Below the pieces are notes generated by a model. It searched no databases and was not told where the DNA came from. It worked only from the letters and a program-made list of their open reading frames with translations. 64,000 bases of DNA. It comes from Mycetocola_A sp015752285. GTDB taxonomy: Bacteria > Actinomycetota > Actinomycetes > Actinomycetales > Microbacteriaceae. This document shows positions 49,288 through 58,296 of the stretch, in pieces (the first letter of the stretch is position 1; every line of letters starts with the position of its first letter). The translations under genes and the position numbers were made by a program. The DNA is taken from the NCBI RefSeq assembly GCF_015752285.1, contig NZ_JADOUY010000004.1:248001-312000 (forward strand). Reading direction: 5' to 3'.

Positions 49288-50463
49288 TCAACGACGAGGC
49301 GACCTCGCCCCGGCCCACGGCCGGAATGCTCCGGGCCCGGTCGCATTCGGCGTCGCATCCGCCTCGATCGCTGAACTGTAATGACCGATGAGCGCGCCGC
49401 ACACACTCTTCCAGGTGCGGGGAAGGACGCCGGCTCGGGCAGCAGCAGCGAAAGCCTGCCGCTTGGTCTCGTCACCGGTCAGGTCTGAGACGCGCGCCCG
49501 GAACTCGTCGAGGTCGCCTGGACGGTAGAGCCAGCCGGTGCGGCTTGAATCCACGAGGTCGACCGGGCCGCCGCGGCCGGTGGCGACGACAGGGACCCCG
49601 CTTGCCATGGCCTCCTGGATCGTCTGGCAGAAGGTCTCGAGCTCGCCCGGATGCACGAAGACGTCGAAGCCGGAAACGGCGGTGGCCAGGTCGGTGCCGG
49701 AGAGGAAACCCAGGAAGGCCGCGCCGGGCAGAAGTCGCTCAAGGCGTGAGCGCTGCGGGCCGTCGCCCACGATGACGAGCCGGGTGTCGGGGATTCCGAC
49801 GAGCGCGCGGAGATCTTCGACCTGCTTCTCGGCGGCGAGACGGCCCACATACCCGATGATGCGTTCACCGTTCGGTGCCAGGCGCCTGCGCCACACCTCA
49901 TCCCGGTGATCAGGGGAGAATCGCTCTGCATCGACCCCCCTGACCCACAGTCGCGTGCGCGGGATGCCGTGAACGGCGAGCTGGTCCATCGCGTATCCGG
50001 AGGGGGCGAGGTTGAGGGTCGCCCTCGAGTGGATGCGTCGGACCTGGTCCCAGAGCAACGGTTCCGCCTGCGGGAAGCCGTAACGGCTCGCGTACGCGGG
50101 CACATCCGTCTGGTAGACCGCCACGGTCGGCACCCCGAGCCGTTCGGCGGCGCGCAACCCACGCCAACCGAGGACGAACGGAGACGCAAGGTGAACGACG
50201 TCCGGCTGGAAGGCCATCAGCAGGCGGGTGAGCCTGGCGACACCACCGGCGGCCAGCCGGACGTTGGGGTAGGACGGCAGCGAGAACGCGGGGAGGGACG
50301 TGACGGGGTAGCCGTGGTGCTCGGTCGGGGTGTCGGATGCTTTCGGGGCGATCACGATGACCTCGTCGCCGCGCTCCTCGAGGTGGTCGAGCACGCGGAG
50401 GAGCGAGTGCGTGACTCCGTTCATGTGCGGCAGGAAGGACTCGGCAACCAGTGCGACTCTCAT
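49288..50463 (-). CDS. GT4-family glycosyltransferase (MgtA/PimB-like)
   Basis: Retaining glycosyltransferase of GT-B fold, 391 residues. The N-terminal loop is ESFLPHMNGVTHSLLRVLDHL, the C-terminal domain has GYVGRLAAEKQVEDLRAL and the nucleotide-sugar site HPGELETFCQTIQEAMASG with the EX7E glutamates. Similarity is to actinobacterial mannosyltransferases that build phosphatidylinositol mannosides or lipomannan cores, so GDP-mannose or a glucosyl donor is possible. No partner genes are near. Gene ends close to the zinc-ribbon gene. Confidence 0.88.
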   Translation of the reverse strand: MRVALVAESFLPHMNGVTHSLLRVLDHLEERGDEVIVIAPKASDTPTEHHGYPVTSLPAFSLPSYPNVRLAAGGVARLTRLLMAFQPDVVHLASPFVLGWRGLRAAERLGVPTVAVYQTDVPAYASRYGFPQAEPLLWDQVRRIHSRATLNLAPSGYAMDQLAVHGIPRTRLWVRGVDAERFSPDHRDEVWRRRLAPNGERIIGYVGRLAAEKQVEDLRALVGIPDTRLVIVGDGPQRSRLERLLPGAAFLGFLSGTDLATAVSGFDVFVHPGELETFCQTIQEAMASGVPVVATGRGGPVDLVDSSRTGWLYRPGDLDEFRARVSDLTGDETKRQAFAAAARAGVLPRTWKSVCGALIGHYSSAIEADATPNATGPGAFRPWAGARSPRR

Positions 50464-50543
50464 GCCACCAGCGTGCTGGAGCTGGACCGACGGCAGCCGA
50501 AAAGAGGGCAGCGTTCAGTTGGCCGGGAGGTGACAGCTTGGTG

Positions 50544-51809
50544 TCAGTGACCGAACACCGCGGACGCGACGGTGAAGATGGTCAGTCCGGCGAGGGCACC
50601 GACGACGGTGCCGTTGATCCGGATGAACTGCAGATCCTTTCCGACCTGCAGTTCGATCTTGTCGCTAGTCTCCTGAGGATCCCAGCGCTCGATCGTCTCG
50701 GTGATGACACCGGCGATGTCGTGACGGTGATTGTCGACGAGCGACACCGCGGCATCCGTCACCAGTTCGTCGATCTTTCCCGCGAGCCGTTCGTCCCTGC
50801 CCAGGCGCTCGCCGATGTCGATGAGGGTCGCGGTGAGCTGCTGCCGCAGACCGCTCGAGGGGTTATCGAGTGAGGAGACCAGCGCGGTCCTCGTCGTGTT
50901 CCAGGCTCGGGACGCCAGATCCCTCACGCGCGGGCTGTCGAACACCTCGGTCTTGGTCTGTTCCAGTGCTGCGATGGTGTCCGGGTCCTCCTGCAGCTTG
51001 CGGGTGAGTTCGGACAGATAAGTGTCGAGCGCGCGTCTCGCCGCGTGGTCGCCATCGGTCCGCACCCGGCGGACGAACTCGACGGCCTCACGGTAGATCC
51101 GTTCGTCGACGAGACGGTCGACGAACGAGGGCAGCCAGCCGGGCAGTCGGGCCGACACCAGCCGTGAGAACGCAGCCGGATTCGCTGTCAGCCACTCGTC
51201 GAGTCCGTCGAGCAGAAGGTTCACTGCACTGTGGTGCCCGCCGTCCGCGATGAGCTGCTCGCCCCAGGCGCCGAGGTGCTCGCTCCAGCCCGGGTCGATG
51301 AGATGGGTGCGGGTGAGCTGCTCGACCAGATCCTGCACGTCGTCATCGTCGAGCAGGTCGAGCAGGCCTTTCGCCGCCCCGGAGACTTCGTCGGCGACGC
51401 GGGTGGCGTTGGTGGGCCGGGCGAGCCAGGCTCCGATCGTCCGACCGAGCCTGATCGATTCGAGCTTCTGCCTGACGACAGCCGTCGAGAGGAAGTTCGA
51501 TTCGACGAATTCGCCGAGACTCGCTCCGATCTCGTCCTTTCGTCTGGGGATGATCGCGGTGTGCGGAATTTTCAGGCCGAGAGGATGCCGGAAGAGCGCG
51601 GTCACCGCGAACCAGTCTGCGATCGCGCCGACCATGCCCCCCTCGCTTGCCGCGCGGACCCACGCAAGCCACGGCACCTCGTCCTGCAGGGCGAACGACA
51701 CGCAGAAGATGACGGCCATCAGTCCGAGCAGGGCAGTCGCCGTTCGCTTCATTTGGACGAGGGCGACCCGTCGTTCGGCATCCGCGGGGCTGTCGATCAG
51801 AGTCGTCAT
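50544..51809 (-). CDS. DUF445 membrane protein
   Basis: Protein of 421 residues with an N-terminal helix pair (about 25-65, TALLGLMAVIFCVSFAL, then WVRAASEGGMVGAIADWFAVTALF, the DUF445 signature), a long helical extracytoplasmic or cytoplasmic body, and a C-terminal helix (about 398-418, INGTVVGALAGLTIFTVA). Function is unknown; members resemble YjiN/YheB. A TACGAT -10 element lies six bases before the ATG (51816-51821 on the minus strand), so the transcript is probably leaderless. Confidence 0.87.
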   Translation of the reverse strand: MTTLIDSPADAERRVALVQMKRTATALLGLMAVIFCVSFALQDEVPWLAWVRAASEGGMVGAIADWFAVTALFRHPLGLKIPHTAIIPRRKDEIGASLGEFVESNFLSTAVVRQKLESIRLGRTIGAWLARPTNATRVADEVSGAAKGLLDLLDDDDVQDLVEQLTRTHLIDPGWSEHLGAWGEQLIADGGHHSAVNLLLDGLDEWLTANPAAFSRLVSARLPGWLPSFVDRLVDERIYREAVEFVRRVRTDGDHAARRALDTYLSELTRKLQEDPDTIAALEQTKTEVFDSPRVRDLASRAWNTTRTALVSSLDNPSSGLRQQLTATLIDIGERLGRDERLAGKIDELVTDAAVSLVDNHRHDIAGVITETIERWDPQETSDKIELQVGKDLQFIRINGTVVGALAGLTIFTVASAVFGH

Positions 51810-51856
51810 GCGCCCATCGTATGTCGACGGGGACGAGGCCCAGGTGGGCTTGCCTT

Positions 51857-52879
51857 CTACCGGCTGGCGTCGGTCGACGGTGAGCCCACAGCGACCTGGT
51901 TCTCACGCGGAGGAAGTGGCGGTCGCGGCGGAATCCGGCCGTCGGATCCCGCCGTCGGTGGCCAGGATTCTTCCGGCCCGAAGCTAGGCCCTGGAGCCGG
52001 ACCTCCGGATGCCGGCGGAACCGTCGGCCGTCGATCCCTTCTGCGCACGAGCCACCAGATCAGCACAGCGAGCAGCCCGACCGGGATCAGCCAGGGGATC
52101 AGGACCCCCATCACGACCAGCAGGCCGCCGATGAAGGCGAGAAGTGACTGGAAACCGACGACGACACCGCCCCAGAAGTCTCCGGGAGCAGCGCCGGCAA
52201 CCGCGGCGGGAGCCGTGATGTACACCTCGACCGTCGCGAAGTCGACGAGGTCTCCGAGGGACTCCCGCTGGGCGGTCAGCCCGTCGAGTTCAGCCTGTCG
52301 CTGCGACAACGCGGACTCGAGGTCGATGAGGTCCGCAGTCGTCGTCGCTTGTGAGATGAGTGTCAGCAGTCGTCCGACGCTCGTCTCGAGGGCGGTGATG
52401 CGGGCATCGAGGTCTGCCACTTCCGTCGTCACATCCGTCTGGCTGAGAGATGATCTGACCAGCTCGCCGACGGTCTTCAACTCGAGGAGGGTTTCGTCGA
52501 GGTCATCAGACGGAACGCGAAGCACGAGTTGTGCGGCCTCCTGCTGGTTCTCGTCCGTCGGGATGTCTGTGCGGCTGTCGACATGACCGTCGACGTCGAG
52601 CACGATCTCGACGGCAGCGTCTGCCGCGGCGACAGGGGCGTTCGACGTCAGCGACATCGATGCGGAACTGATGACCGACCGCTCCTCGCTGGAGGCACCC
52701 CCCGAGCGCTTCTCGTCCTGAGGAGCAAGGTCGCGCCCCGGAATGGCGCCACCGTCTGCCGGCGCGTCACCCTCTGATGAACCCGCCGAGCATCCGACGA
52801 GGAGAAGACACGTCATGAGAACAGCGATGACAGGCGTGGTGCGGCGGGTCAGGCGCCGGCGGATCGGCTGGAGCTCCAT
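51857..52879 (-). CDS. DUF4349 lipoprotein
   Basis: Exported protein of 340 residues with a lipobox LLVGC (Cys about 31), a beta-rich DUF4349 domain (75-250) containing VVSASMSLTSNAPVAA-type strands and a coiled coil with ISQATTTADLIDLESALSQRQAELDGLTA split across residues here, one transmembrane helix (about 265-290) and a Pro-rich cytoplasmic tail. TAGAGT lies six bases before this ATG; a GTG two codons earlier is less likely. Function unknown; perhaps an envelope-stress sensor. Confidence 0.85.
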   Translation of the reverse strand: MELQPIRRRLTRRTTPVIAVLMTCLLLVGCSAGSSEGDAPADGGAIPGRDLAPQDEKRSGGASSEERSVISSASMSLTSNAPVAAADAAVEIVLDVDGHVDSRTDIPTDENQQEAAQLVLRVPSDDLDETLLELKTVGELVRSSLSQTDVTTEVADLDARITALETSVGRLLTLISQATTTADLIDLESALSQRQAELDGLTAQRESLGDLVDFATVEVYITAPAAVAGAAPGDFWGGVVVGFQSLLAFIGGLLVVMGVLIPWLIPVGLLAVLIWWLVRRRDRRPTVPPASGGPAPGPSFGPEESWPPTAGSDGRIPPRPPLPPRENQVAVGSPSTDASR

Positions 52880-53116
52880 GCTCACACTCTAGAATTCGCG
52901 GGAGTCTCGCGGTCGATTCGTTGCTCACAGTATCGTCACGATCCGGAACACGGAGGAATCGCCGGCGCGCCACTCCCCATAGTTGGGGGGTTGCAGCGCC
53001 GCTCCGGCAGAGCATGCTAGAGGTCACGTACCCGTGTTGCCCCGCTCGAGTACCTCCCTGAAATCCCGCGAGGACTGCTGCCCCCAGTATTCGCCTTTTG
53101 CTGGAGATCTACCCTT

Positions 53117-53734
53117 ATGTTGGAAAAATACCCAACTGACCGGGGGCCCGAACCCTCGATCAGACTTATGGTCATCATTGGAAGCGTACGACCAGGCCGC
53201 GCCGGACTTTCCGTCGCACTCTGGGTTCACGAACACGTGACGGAACGCGGCGGCTTCGACATCGACTTCGTCGACCTGGCAGAACTGAACCTGCCCATGG
53301 TCGATGAAGTGAAACTGCCTCGACTGCACGACTACAGCCGCAGGCACACACTCGCGTGGAGCGAGCGTGTGGCGCAGGCTGACGCGTTTCTGTTCGTCTC
53401 TCCTGAGGTGAATTACAGTTACGCGCCGGCGCTCAAGAACGCGCTGGACTTTCTCTACGACGAGTGGGGAAAGAAGCCCGTCGGGCTGGTCAGCTACGGC
53501 GGCCGGGGTGGTGGAGCCTTCGGTGCCGCAGCACTGCGACCGGTGCTCTCATCACTGGGCCTCGTCGCAGCGAGCTCGCACGTCGACATCATGCAGGCGT
53601 CGCACCAGATCGATGATGGCTTCTTCGTGCCGGACGACCAGCAGGTCGCCAGGCTCGACGGACTCATCGACGAGCTGGGGGCTCTCGCCCCGGCGCTCCG
53701 GACGGTGCGTGCCGCCACACTCGTAGCGGGCTGA
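53117..53734 (+). CDS. NADPH-dependent FMN reductase
   Basis: Flavodoxin-like reductase of 205 residues. The FMN phosphate loop is IGSVRPGRAG, with PEVNYSYAPALKNALDFLYDEW as the second FMN contact and the SYGGRGGG loop as the third. It may reduce quinones, azo dyes or chromate; the true substrate is not known. The start used has GGAG nearby; an ATG at 53168 is an alternative. It is convergent with the MFS gene and ends at a shared terminator. Confidence 0.88.
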   Translation: MLEKYPTDRGPEPSIRLMVIIGSVRPGRAGLSVALWVHEHVTERGGFDIDFVDLAELNLPMVDEVKLPRLHDYSRRHTLAWSERVAQADAFLFVSPEVNYSYAPALKNALDFLYDEWGKKPVGLVSYGGRGGGAFGAAALRPVLSSLGLVAASSHVDIMQASHQIDDGFFVPDDQQVARLDGLIDELGALAPALRTVRAATLVAG

Positions 53735-53739
53735 GCGAT

Positions 53740-53781
53740 CCGATCCAGGTTTTCCCGTTACGACGGGTGAACCTGGATCGG
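53740..53781. terminator. Bidirectional terminator overlapping the MFS stop codon
   Basis: Twelve-base perfect stem CCGATCCAGGTT / AACCTGGATCGG, continued inward as CCCGT / ACGGG around a TACG loop, about 19 bp in all with one mismatch. The MFS stop (TTA on this strand) sits in the loop. Confidence 0.75.
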
Positions 53782-54966
53782 CTCTGTGTCCGGAATGGGG
53801 CTGGCGTCGCGGCCGCGGAGGTCGGGATGCCAGCGCTTTCCGAGCAGCGGAACGAGGAATCCGACGAGGGCGAAGAGAGCTGCTGCCCAGAACGCGCCCT
53901 CGGCACCACGTGAGTCGATGAGCAGGCCGGCGACGGCGGAGCCGAGCGCGGCACCGATGAGCTGACCGGTACCCACCCAGCCGTACGCCTCCGCAGTGTC
54001 GCTGAACTTCACGCTCGCGGACACCATGGCGAAGAGCACGGTGAGGGCGGGGGCGATGCCGATCCCCGCGACGAACAGGGTGATCGAGAGCAGGACGGCG
54101 TTCGAGAAGAAGATCGACACGGCCATGCCGACGAACACGATGGACATCCGGCGCGCGAGAGCCCACGGCCCGATCGGAATGTGGCCGAGGGTCAGGCCGC
54201 CGGCCAGACTGCCGAGCGAGAAGATTCCGAGCACGAGGCCGGCCTCGAGGCCGTCGTGACCGAAGGTCGCAACCACCCCAGCTTCGACAGCCGCGCACGC
54301 GCCGATGAGCAGGAACCCGACCACGGTCGCCAGAAGAACGGGCGGTCGTTTGAGCACCTGGCCGAGTTTGCGTTTGCTCCGGGGGATTCGGACGCGACCG
54401 ACCTCGGGCGATGCGATGAACCAGGCACCGCCGAAGACCATGATCACAACGGCGACGAGGATTCCCCAGTCCGTTCCCACCTGCGTGGAGATGAAGGTGG
54501 TGATGACCGGCCCGAGAACCCAGATGATCTCCTGAGCGGATGCATCGAGCGAGAACAACGGAGTGAGCTGTTTGGAGTTGACCATCTTCGGGTAGATGGT
54601 CCTCACCGCTGGCTGGATCGGGGGAGTGGCCAATCCGGCGACGAGAGCGAACGCCATATAGAAGGGAACAGACATTTCGACGAGCGCGACGGCCGTCACG
54701 GTCACAGCGCACACCACGAGGGTGAGCACCAGGACGCGACGCATGCCCCAGACACCCATCCACCGGCTGGTCAGTGGGCCGGCAGCGGCCTGCCCGACGC
54801 TCGCGGCCGCGAGCACGAGTCCGGCAGCACCGTATGATCCGGTGACCTGCTCGACATGGAGCAGGAAGGCGAGCGACAGCATCCCGAACGGAAATCGGGC
54901 GACGAGCTGAGCGGCGATGATTCGAGCGACGCCTGACGTTTTCAACAGGCTGGAATATGCGCTCAT
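53758..54966 (-). CDS. MFS transporter
   Basis: Integral membrane protein of 402 residues with about 12 helices in two halves, of the drug-export type. The first half begins SAYSSLLKTSGVARIIAAQL, and the loop between TM2 and TM3 reads TSRWMGVWGMRRVL, a variant of the MFS GxxxDRxGRR motif. A TACAAT -10 element lies seven bases before the ATG. Substrate unknown; the divergent nrd control region is 380 bases upstream, while an FMN reductase is convergent. Confidence 0.86.
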   Translation of the reverse strand: MSAYSSLLKTSGVARIIAAQLVARFPFGMLSLAFLLHVEQVTGSYGAAGLVLAAASVGQAAAGPLTSRWMGVWGMRRVLVLTLVVCAVTVTAVALVEMSVPFYMAFALVAGLATPPIQPAVRTIYPKMVNSKQLTPLFSLDASAQEIIWVLGPVITTFISTQVGTDWGILVAVVIMVFGGAWFIASPEVGRVRIPRSKRKLGQVLKRPPVLLATVVGFLLIGACAAVEAGVVATFGHDGLEAGLVLGIFSLGSLAGGLTLGHIPIGPWALARRMSIVFVGMAVSIFFSNAVLLSITLFVAGIGIAPALTVLFAMVSASVKFSDTAEAYGWVGTGQLIGAALGSAVAGLLIDSRGAEGAFWAAALFALVGFLVPLLGKRWHPDLRGRDASPIPDTEPIQVHPS

Positions 54967-55087
54967 GAGGTCAATTGTATGGAGGCGGGAACACCCGAAG
55001 ATCAAGGGTTCGGGTTCAGGCTCACGACACGCCGAATGTGTGTCGCCGGGGAAATTAATTGTCGGTGGTGCGGCGTAGCGTGAGAAC

Positions 55088-55163
55088 TGTGGACAAGTCG
55101 CTCCGTCACCACGCTCGAGTCGCTCAATTCCGCCCTTTTCGTCCCAGCGACGGGTGTGGATAA
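55088..55163 (-). promoter_or_regulatory. DnaA boxes upstream of the nrd operon
   Basis: TTGTCCACA (minus strand, 55088-55096) and a perfect TTATCCACA (55155-55163) match the DnaA-box consensus, and TTATCAACA (55210-55218) is a one-mismatch copy. Two ACGGTGGAAA repeats (55176, 55196) lie between them. DnaA control of ribonucleotide reductase is known from E. coli; here it is inferred from sequence. There is no gene in 54967-55345. Confidence 0.55.
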
Positions 55164-55230
55164 AAGGGTGGAGAAACGGTGGAAAACGGAACAAAACGGT
55201 GGAAACGGATGTTGATAACTACAGGCGTGT

Positions 55231-55278
55231 AACTACTAGTGGTTGGGGTGCTCCCTAAAGACGCCAACTATATGTAGT
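55231..55278 (+). promoter_or_regulatory. NrdR-box-like palindromes in the nrd promoter
   Basis: AACTACTAGTGGTT (55231-55244) and ACTATATGTAGT (55267-55278) are palindromes close to the NrdR consensus core. Their centres are 35 bases apart, more than the usual 31-32, so pairing is not certain. Confidence 0.5.
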
Positions 55279-55345
55279 ATTGGACAACCGGCCAGCCACC
55301 ATCGGCCGCCGACAGATGTGAACGAAGAAGAAGGGCCCCATTTCG

Positions 55346-55579
55346 ATGACAATCACGGTCTACACCAAGCCGTCGTGTGTCCAGTGCACCGCGACGTATC
55401 GCGCGCTCGACAACAAGGGTATTGAGTACGAAATCCTCGACCTGTCTGCCGACGAGAACGCTCTCGAAGCGGTCAAGGCGCTTGGCTACCTCCAGGCCCC
55501 CGTTGTCATCACCGATGAGGACCACTGGTCGGGCTTCCGGCCAGACAAGATCAACGAGCTGGCTTCGCGTCTTTCCTGA
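55346..55579 (+). CDS. nrdH: Glutaredoxin-like NrdH
   Basis: Electron donor to class Ib ribonucleotide reductase, 77 residues. Redox site CVQC (Cys11, Cys14) and C-terminal WSGFRPDKI, the NrdH hallmark, are present. It is reduced by thioredoxin reductase. It is the first gene of nrdH-nrdI-nrdE-nrdF and lies after a 380-base control region with DnaA- and NrdR-like sites. AAGAAGGGCC gives a weak ribosome-binding site. Confidence 0.95.
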   Translation: MTITVYTKPSCVQCTATYRALDNKGIEYEILDLSADENALEAVKALGYLQAPVVITDEDHWSGFRPDKINELASRLS

Positions 55580-55581
55580 TT

Positions 55582-55667
55582 GGATCTCGACAAGCGGCAC
55601 TCGACGTGGAGATCTCGACACGCTCGATCAGCGTCTTTGATGTGGATCTCGACAAGCTCGATCAGTG
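55582..55667 (+). repeat. Three copies of GATCTCGACA...CTCGA(TCAG) between nrdH and nrdI
   Basis: Copies start at 55583, 55611 and 55645. The same TCTCGACAAGCTCGA core is found in the carD terminator (3788-3802). No gene lies here. Confidence 0.7.
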
Positions 55668-55693
55668 ACTTTCAGTAATCCGGGGGTGAAGCG

Positions 55694-56095
55694 ATGACAC
55701 AGCTGGTGTACTTCTCCAGCGTTTCGGGCAACACCCGGCGCTTCATCGACAAGCTCGGAGTCCCGGCCGCAAGGATCCCGCTCCACGCAAAGGAGCCGGC
55801 CCTCACGGTCCAGGACCCATACGTGCTCGTCACGCCCACATACGGTGGCGGTGACGGTAACGGCGCCGTACCCAAGCAGGTCATCCGGTTTCTCAACGAC
55901 GAGAAAAACCGGAACCTGATCCGCGGAGTCATCGCCGCAGGCAACACGAATTTCGGCGAGGCATACGGCCTGGCAGGAGACATCATCTCTGCCAAGTGCA
56001 CGGTGCCTAACCTGTATCGCTTTGAAGTATTCGGAACACCAGACGACGTGCGCGTCGTTCACGAAGGATTGGAATCATTTTGGCTGGAACAGTAG
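55694..56095 (+). CDS. nrdI: NrdI flavodoxin
   Basis: Flavodoxin-like FMN protein of 133 residues that provides the oxidant to assemble the dimanganese-tyrosyl cofactor of NrdF. SSVSGNTRRFI is the FMN phosphate loop and TPTYGGGDGNGAVPKQV plus GNTNFGEAY are the other FMN loops. GGGGGTGAAG lies before the ATG. It overlaps or abuts nrdE, consistent with coupled translation. Confidence 0.94.
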   Translation: MTQLVYFSSVSGNTRRFIDKLGVPAARIPLHAKEPALTVQDPYVLVTPTYGGGDGNGAVPKQVIRFLNDEKNRNLIRGVIAAGNTNFGEAYGLAGDIISAKCTVPNLYRFEVFGTPDDVRVVHEGLESFWLEQ

Positions 56096-56109
56096 TGACC
56101 GAGGTCCCC

Positions 56110-58227
56110 ATGGACACCGGGATGGATTACCACTCGCTCAATGCGATGCTCAACCTGTACGGCCCGAACGGCGAGATCCAGTTCGAGAAGGACCAGGAGG
56201 CCGCGCGCGAGTACTTCTTGCAGCACGTCAACCAGAACACGGTCTTCTTCCACTCCCTGCGGGAGCGACTCGACTACCTCGTTGAGAAGGAGTATTACGA
56301 GAAGGCCGTTATCGATGCCTACTCGTTCGACTTCATCACCGCACTCAACGACCTCGCATACTCGAAGAAGTTCCGCTTCCAGACCTTCCTCGGCGCGTTC
56401 AAGTACTACACCTCGTACACGCTCAAGACCTTCGACGGCAAGCGTTACCTCGAGCGCTTCGAGGACCGCGTTGTCATGACAGCACTCGGACTCGCCCAGG
56501 GCGACGAGAAGCTCGCAACCGCTCTGGTCGAAGAGATCATCGCCGGTCGTTTCCAGCCGGCCACCCCGACCTTCCTCAACTCGGGCAAGGCCCAGCGCGG
56601 CGAACTCGTCTCCTGCTTCCTGCTGCGAATCGAAGACAACATGGAGTCGATCTCGCGCGGCATCAACTCGTCGCTGCAGCTGTCGAAGCGTGGCGGCGGC
56701 GTCGCCCTGCTGCTGTCGAACATCCGAGAGGCCGGCGCTCCGATCAAGCAGATCGAGAACCAGTCCAGTGGAATCATCCCCGTGATGAAGCTCCTCGAAG
56801 ATTCCTTCAGCTACGCCAACCAGCTCGGTGCGCGCCAGGGTGCCGGTGCCGTCTACCTGCAGGCGCACCACCCGGACATCATGCGGTTCCTCGACACCAA
56901 GCGGGAGAACGCTGACGAGAAGATCCGGATCAAGACGCTGTCGCTCGGTGTCGTCGTGCCCGACATCACCTTCGAGCTCGCCAAGAAGGGCGAGGACATG
57001 TACCTCTTCTCGCCGTACGACGTCGAGAAGGTCTACGGGGTGCCGTTCGGCGACATCTCCGTCTCGGAGAAGTACTACGAGATGGTCGACGACGCGCGTA
57101 TCAAGAAGACGAAGATCAAGGCCCGCGACTTCTTCCAGACGCTTGCCGAGATTCAGTTCGAGTCCGGCTACCCCTACATCATGTTCGAAGACACCGTGAA
57201 CAAGGCGAACCCGATCGAGGGTCGCATCAACATGTCGAACCTCTGCTCGGAGATCCTCCAGGTCAACACCCCGACCACGTACAACGCCGACCTGTCGTAC
57301 GACGTCATCGGCAAAGACATCTCATGCAACCTCGGCTCGATGAATATCGCCCTGTCGATGGACTCGCCTGACTTCGGCCGCACCGTCGAGACCGCCATCC
57401 GCGGCCTCAGTTCGGTGTCGGACCAGAGCCACATCGAATCGGTCCGGTCGATCGAAGACGGCAACGACAAGTCGCACGCCATCGGCCTCGGCCAGATGAA
57501 CCTCCACGGCTACCTCGCCAGGGAGCGCGTCTACTACGGCTCAGAAGAGGGTATCGACTTCACGAACATCTACTTCTACACGGTGCTGTTCCACGCTCTG
57601 CGGGCATCGAACCGGATCGCCATCGAGCGCGGTATCGCTTTCGACGGTTTCGAGAAATCGACGTACGCGACCGGAGCGTTCTTCGACAAGTACACCGACC
57701 AGGTGTGGCAGCCAGCCACCGAGCGGGTGGCCGAACTGTTCGCGACCTCCGCTGTCGCGATCCCGACGCAGGCCGACTGGGCCGCGCTGAAGGCATCCGT
57801 GATGGAACACGGCATCTACAACCAGAACCTCCAGGCTGTTCCGCCGACCGGGTCGATCTCGTACATCAACAACTCGACGTCGTCGATCCACCCGATCGCG
57901 TCGAAGATCGAGATCCGCAAGGAGGGCAAGCTCGGGCGGGTCTACTACCCGGCTCCGTTCATGACGAACGACAACCTGGACTTCTACCAGGATGCCTACG
58001 AAATCGGCGCCGAGAAGATCATCGACACCTACGCGGCTGCAACGCAGCACGTCGACCAGGGGCTGTCGCTCACGTTGTTCTTCAAGGACACGGCGACGAC
58101 GCGTGACATCAACAAGGCGCAGATCTACGCATGGCGCAAGGGCATCAAGACCATCTACTACATCCGTCTGCGCCAGCTCGCGCTTGAGGGTACTGAGGTG
58201 GATGGCTGCGTCAGCTGCATGCTCTGA
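56110..58227 (+). CDS. nrdE: Class Ib ribonucleotide reductase large subunit
   Basis: Catalytic subunit of aerobic ribonucleotide reductase, about 705 residues, reducing ribonucleoside diphosphates. It has the class I core TPTFLNSGKAQRGELVSCFLL with the first active-site cysteine, SNLCSEI with the second region, and the NLNQAVPP-type tail region ending CVSCML, whose two cysteines are re-reduced by NrdH. There is no N-terminal ATP-cone, as expected for NrdE. The start is uncertain: this ATG has GAGG five bases upstream, GTG at 56095 overlaps the nrdI stop, and TTG at 56080 gives the longest frame. Confidence 0.95.
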   Translation: MDTGMDYHSLNAMLNLYGPNGEIQFEKDQEAAREYFLQHVNQNTVFFHSLRERLDYLVEKEYYEKAVIDAYSFDFITALNDLAYSKKFRFQTFLGAFKYYTSYTLKTFDGKRYLERFEDRVVMTALGLAQGDEKLATALVEEIIAGRFQPATPTFLNSGKAQRGELVSCFLLRIEDNMESISRGINSSLQLSKRGGGVALLLSNIREAGAPIKQIENQSSGIIPVMKLLEDSFSYANQLGARQGAGAVYLQAHHPDIMRFLDTKRENADEKIRIKTLSLGVVVPDITFELAKKGEDMYLFSPYDVEKVYGVPFGDISVSEKYYEMVDDARIKKTKIKARDFFQTLAEIQFESGYPYIMFEDTVNKANPIEGRINMSNLCSEILQVNTPTTYNADLSYDVIGKDISCNLGSMNIALSMDSPDFGRTVETAIRGLSSVSDQSHIESVRSIEDGNDKSHAIGLGQMNLHGYLARERVYYGSEEGIDFTNIYFYTVLFHALRASNRIAIERGIAFDGFEKSTYATGAFFDKYTDQVWQPATERVAELFATSAVAIPTQADWAALKASVMEHGIYNQNLQAVPPTGSISYINNSTSSIHPIASKIEIRKEGKLGRVYYPAPFMTNDNLDFYQDAYEIGAEKIIDTYAAATQHVDQGLSLTLFFKDTATTRDINKAQIYAWRKGIKTIYYIRLRQLALEGTEVDGCVSCML

Positions 58228-58232
58228 CCCTG

Positions 58233-58276
58233 GCTCGAAACCCGCTCGATCAACGCCGACACGCTCGATCAACGCA
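58233..58276 (+). repeat. Two copies of GCTCGATCAACGC between nrdE and nrdF
   Basis: Copies at 58244 and 58263, period 19, related to the repeat between nrdH and nrdI. Confidence 0.6.
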
Positions 58277-58296
58277 CTCACTAAGGAACAACACGA

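Noticed and set aside
55088..55218. A chromosomal replication origin, because of clustered DnaA boxes
   Set aside because: Only three boxes are present and no dnaA, dnaN or AT-rich unwinding region is nearby. Control of the nrd operon is more likely.
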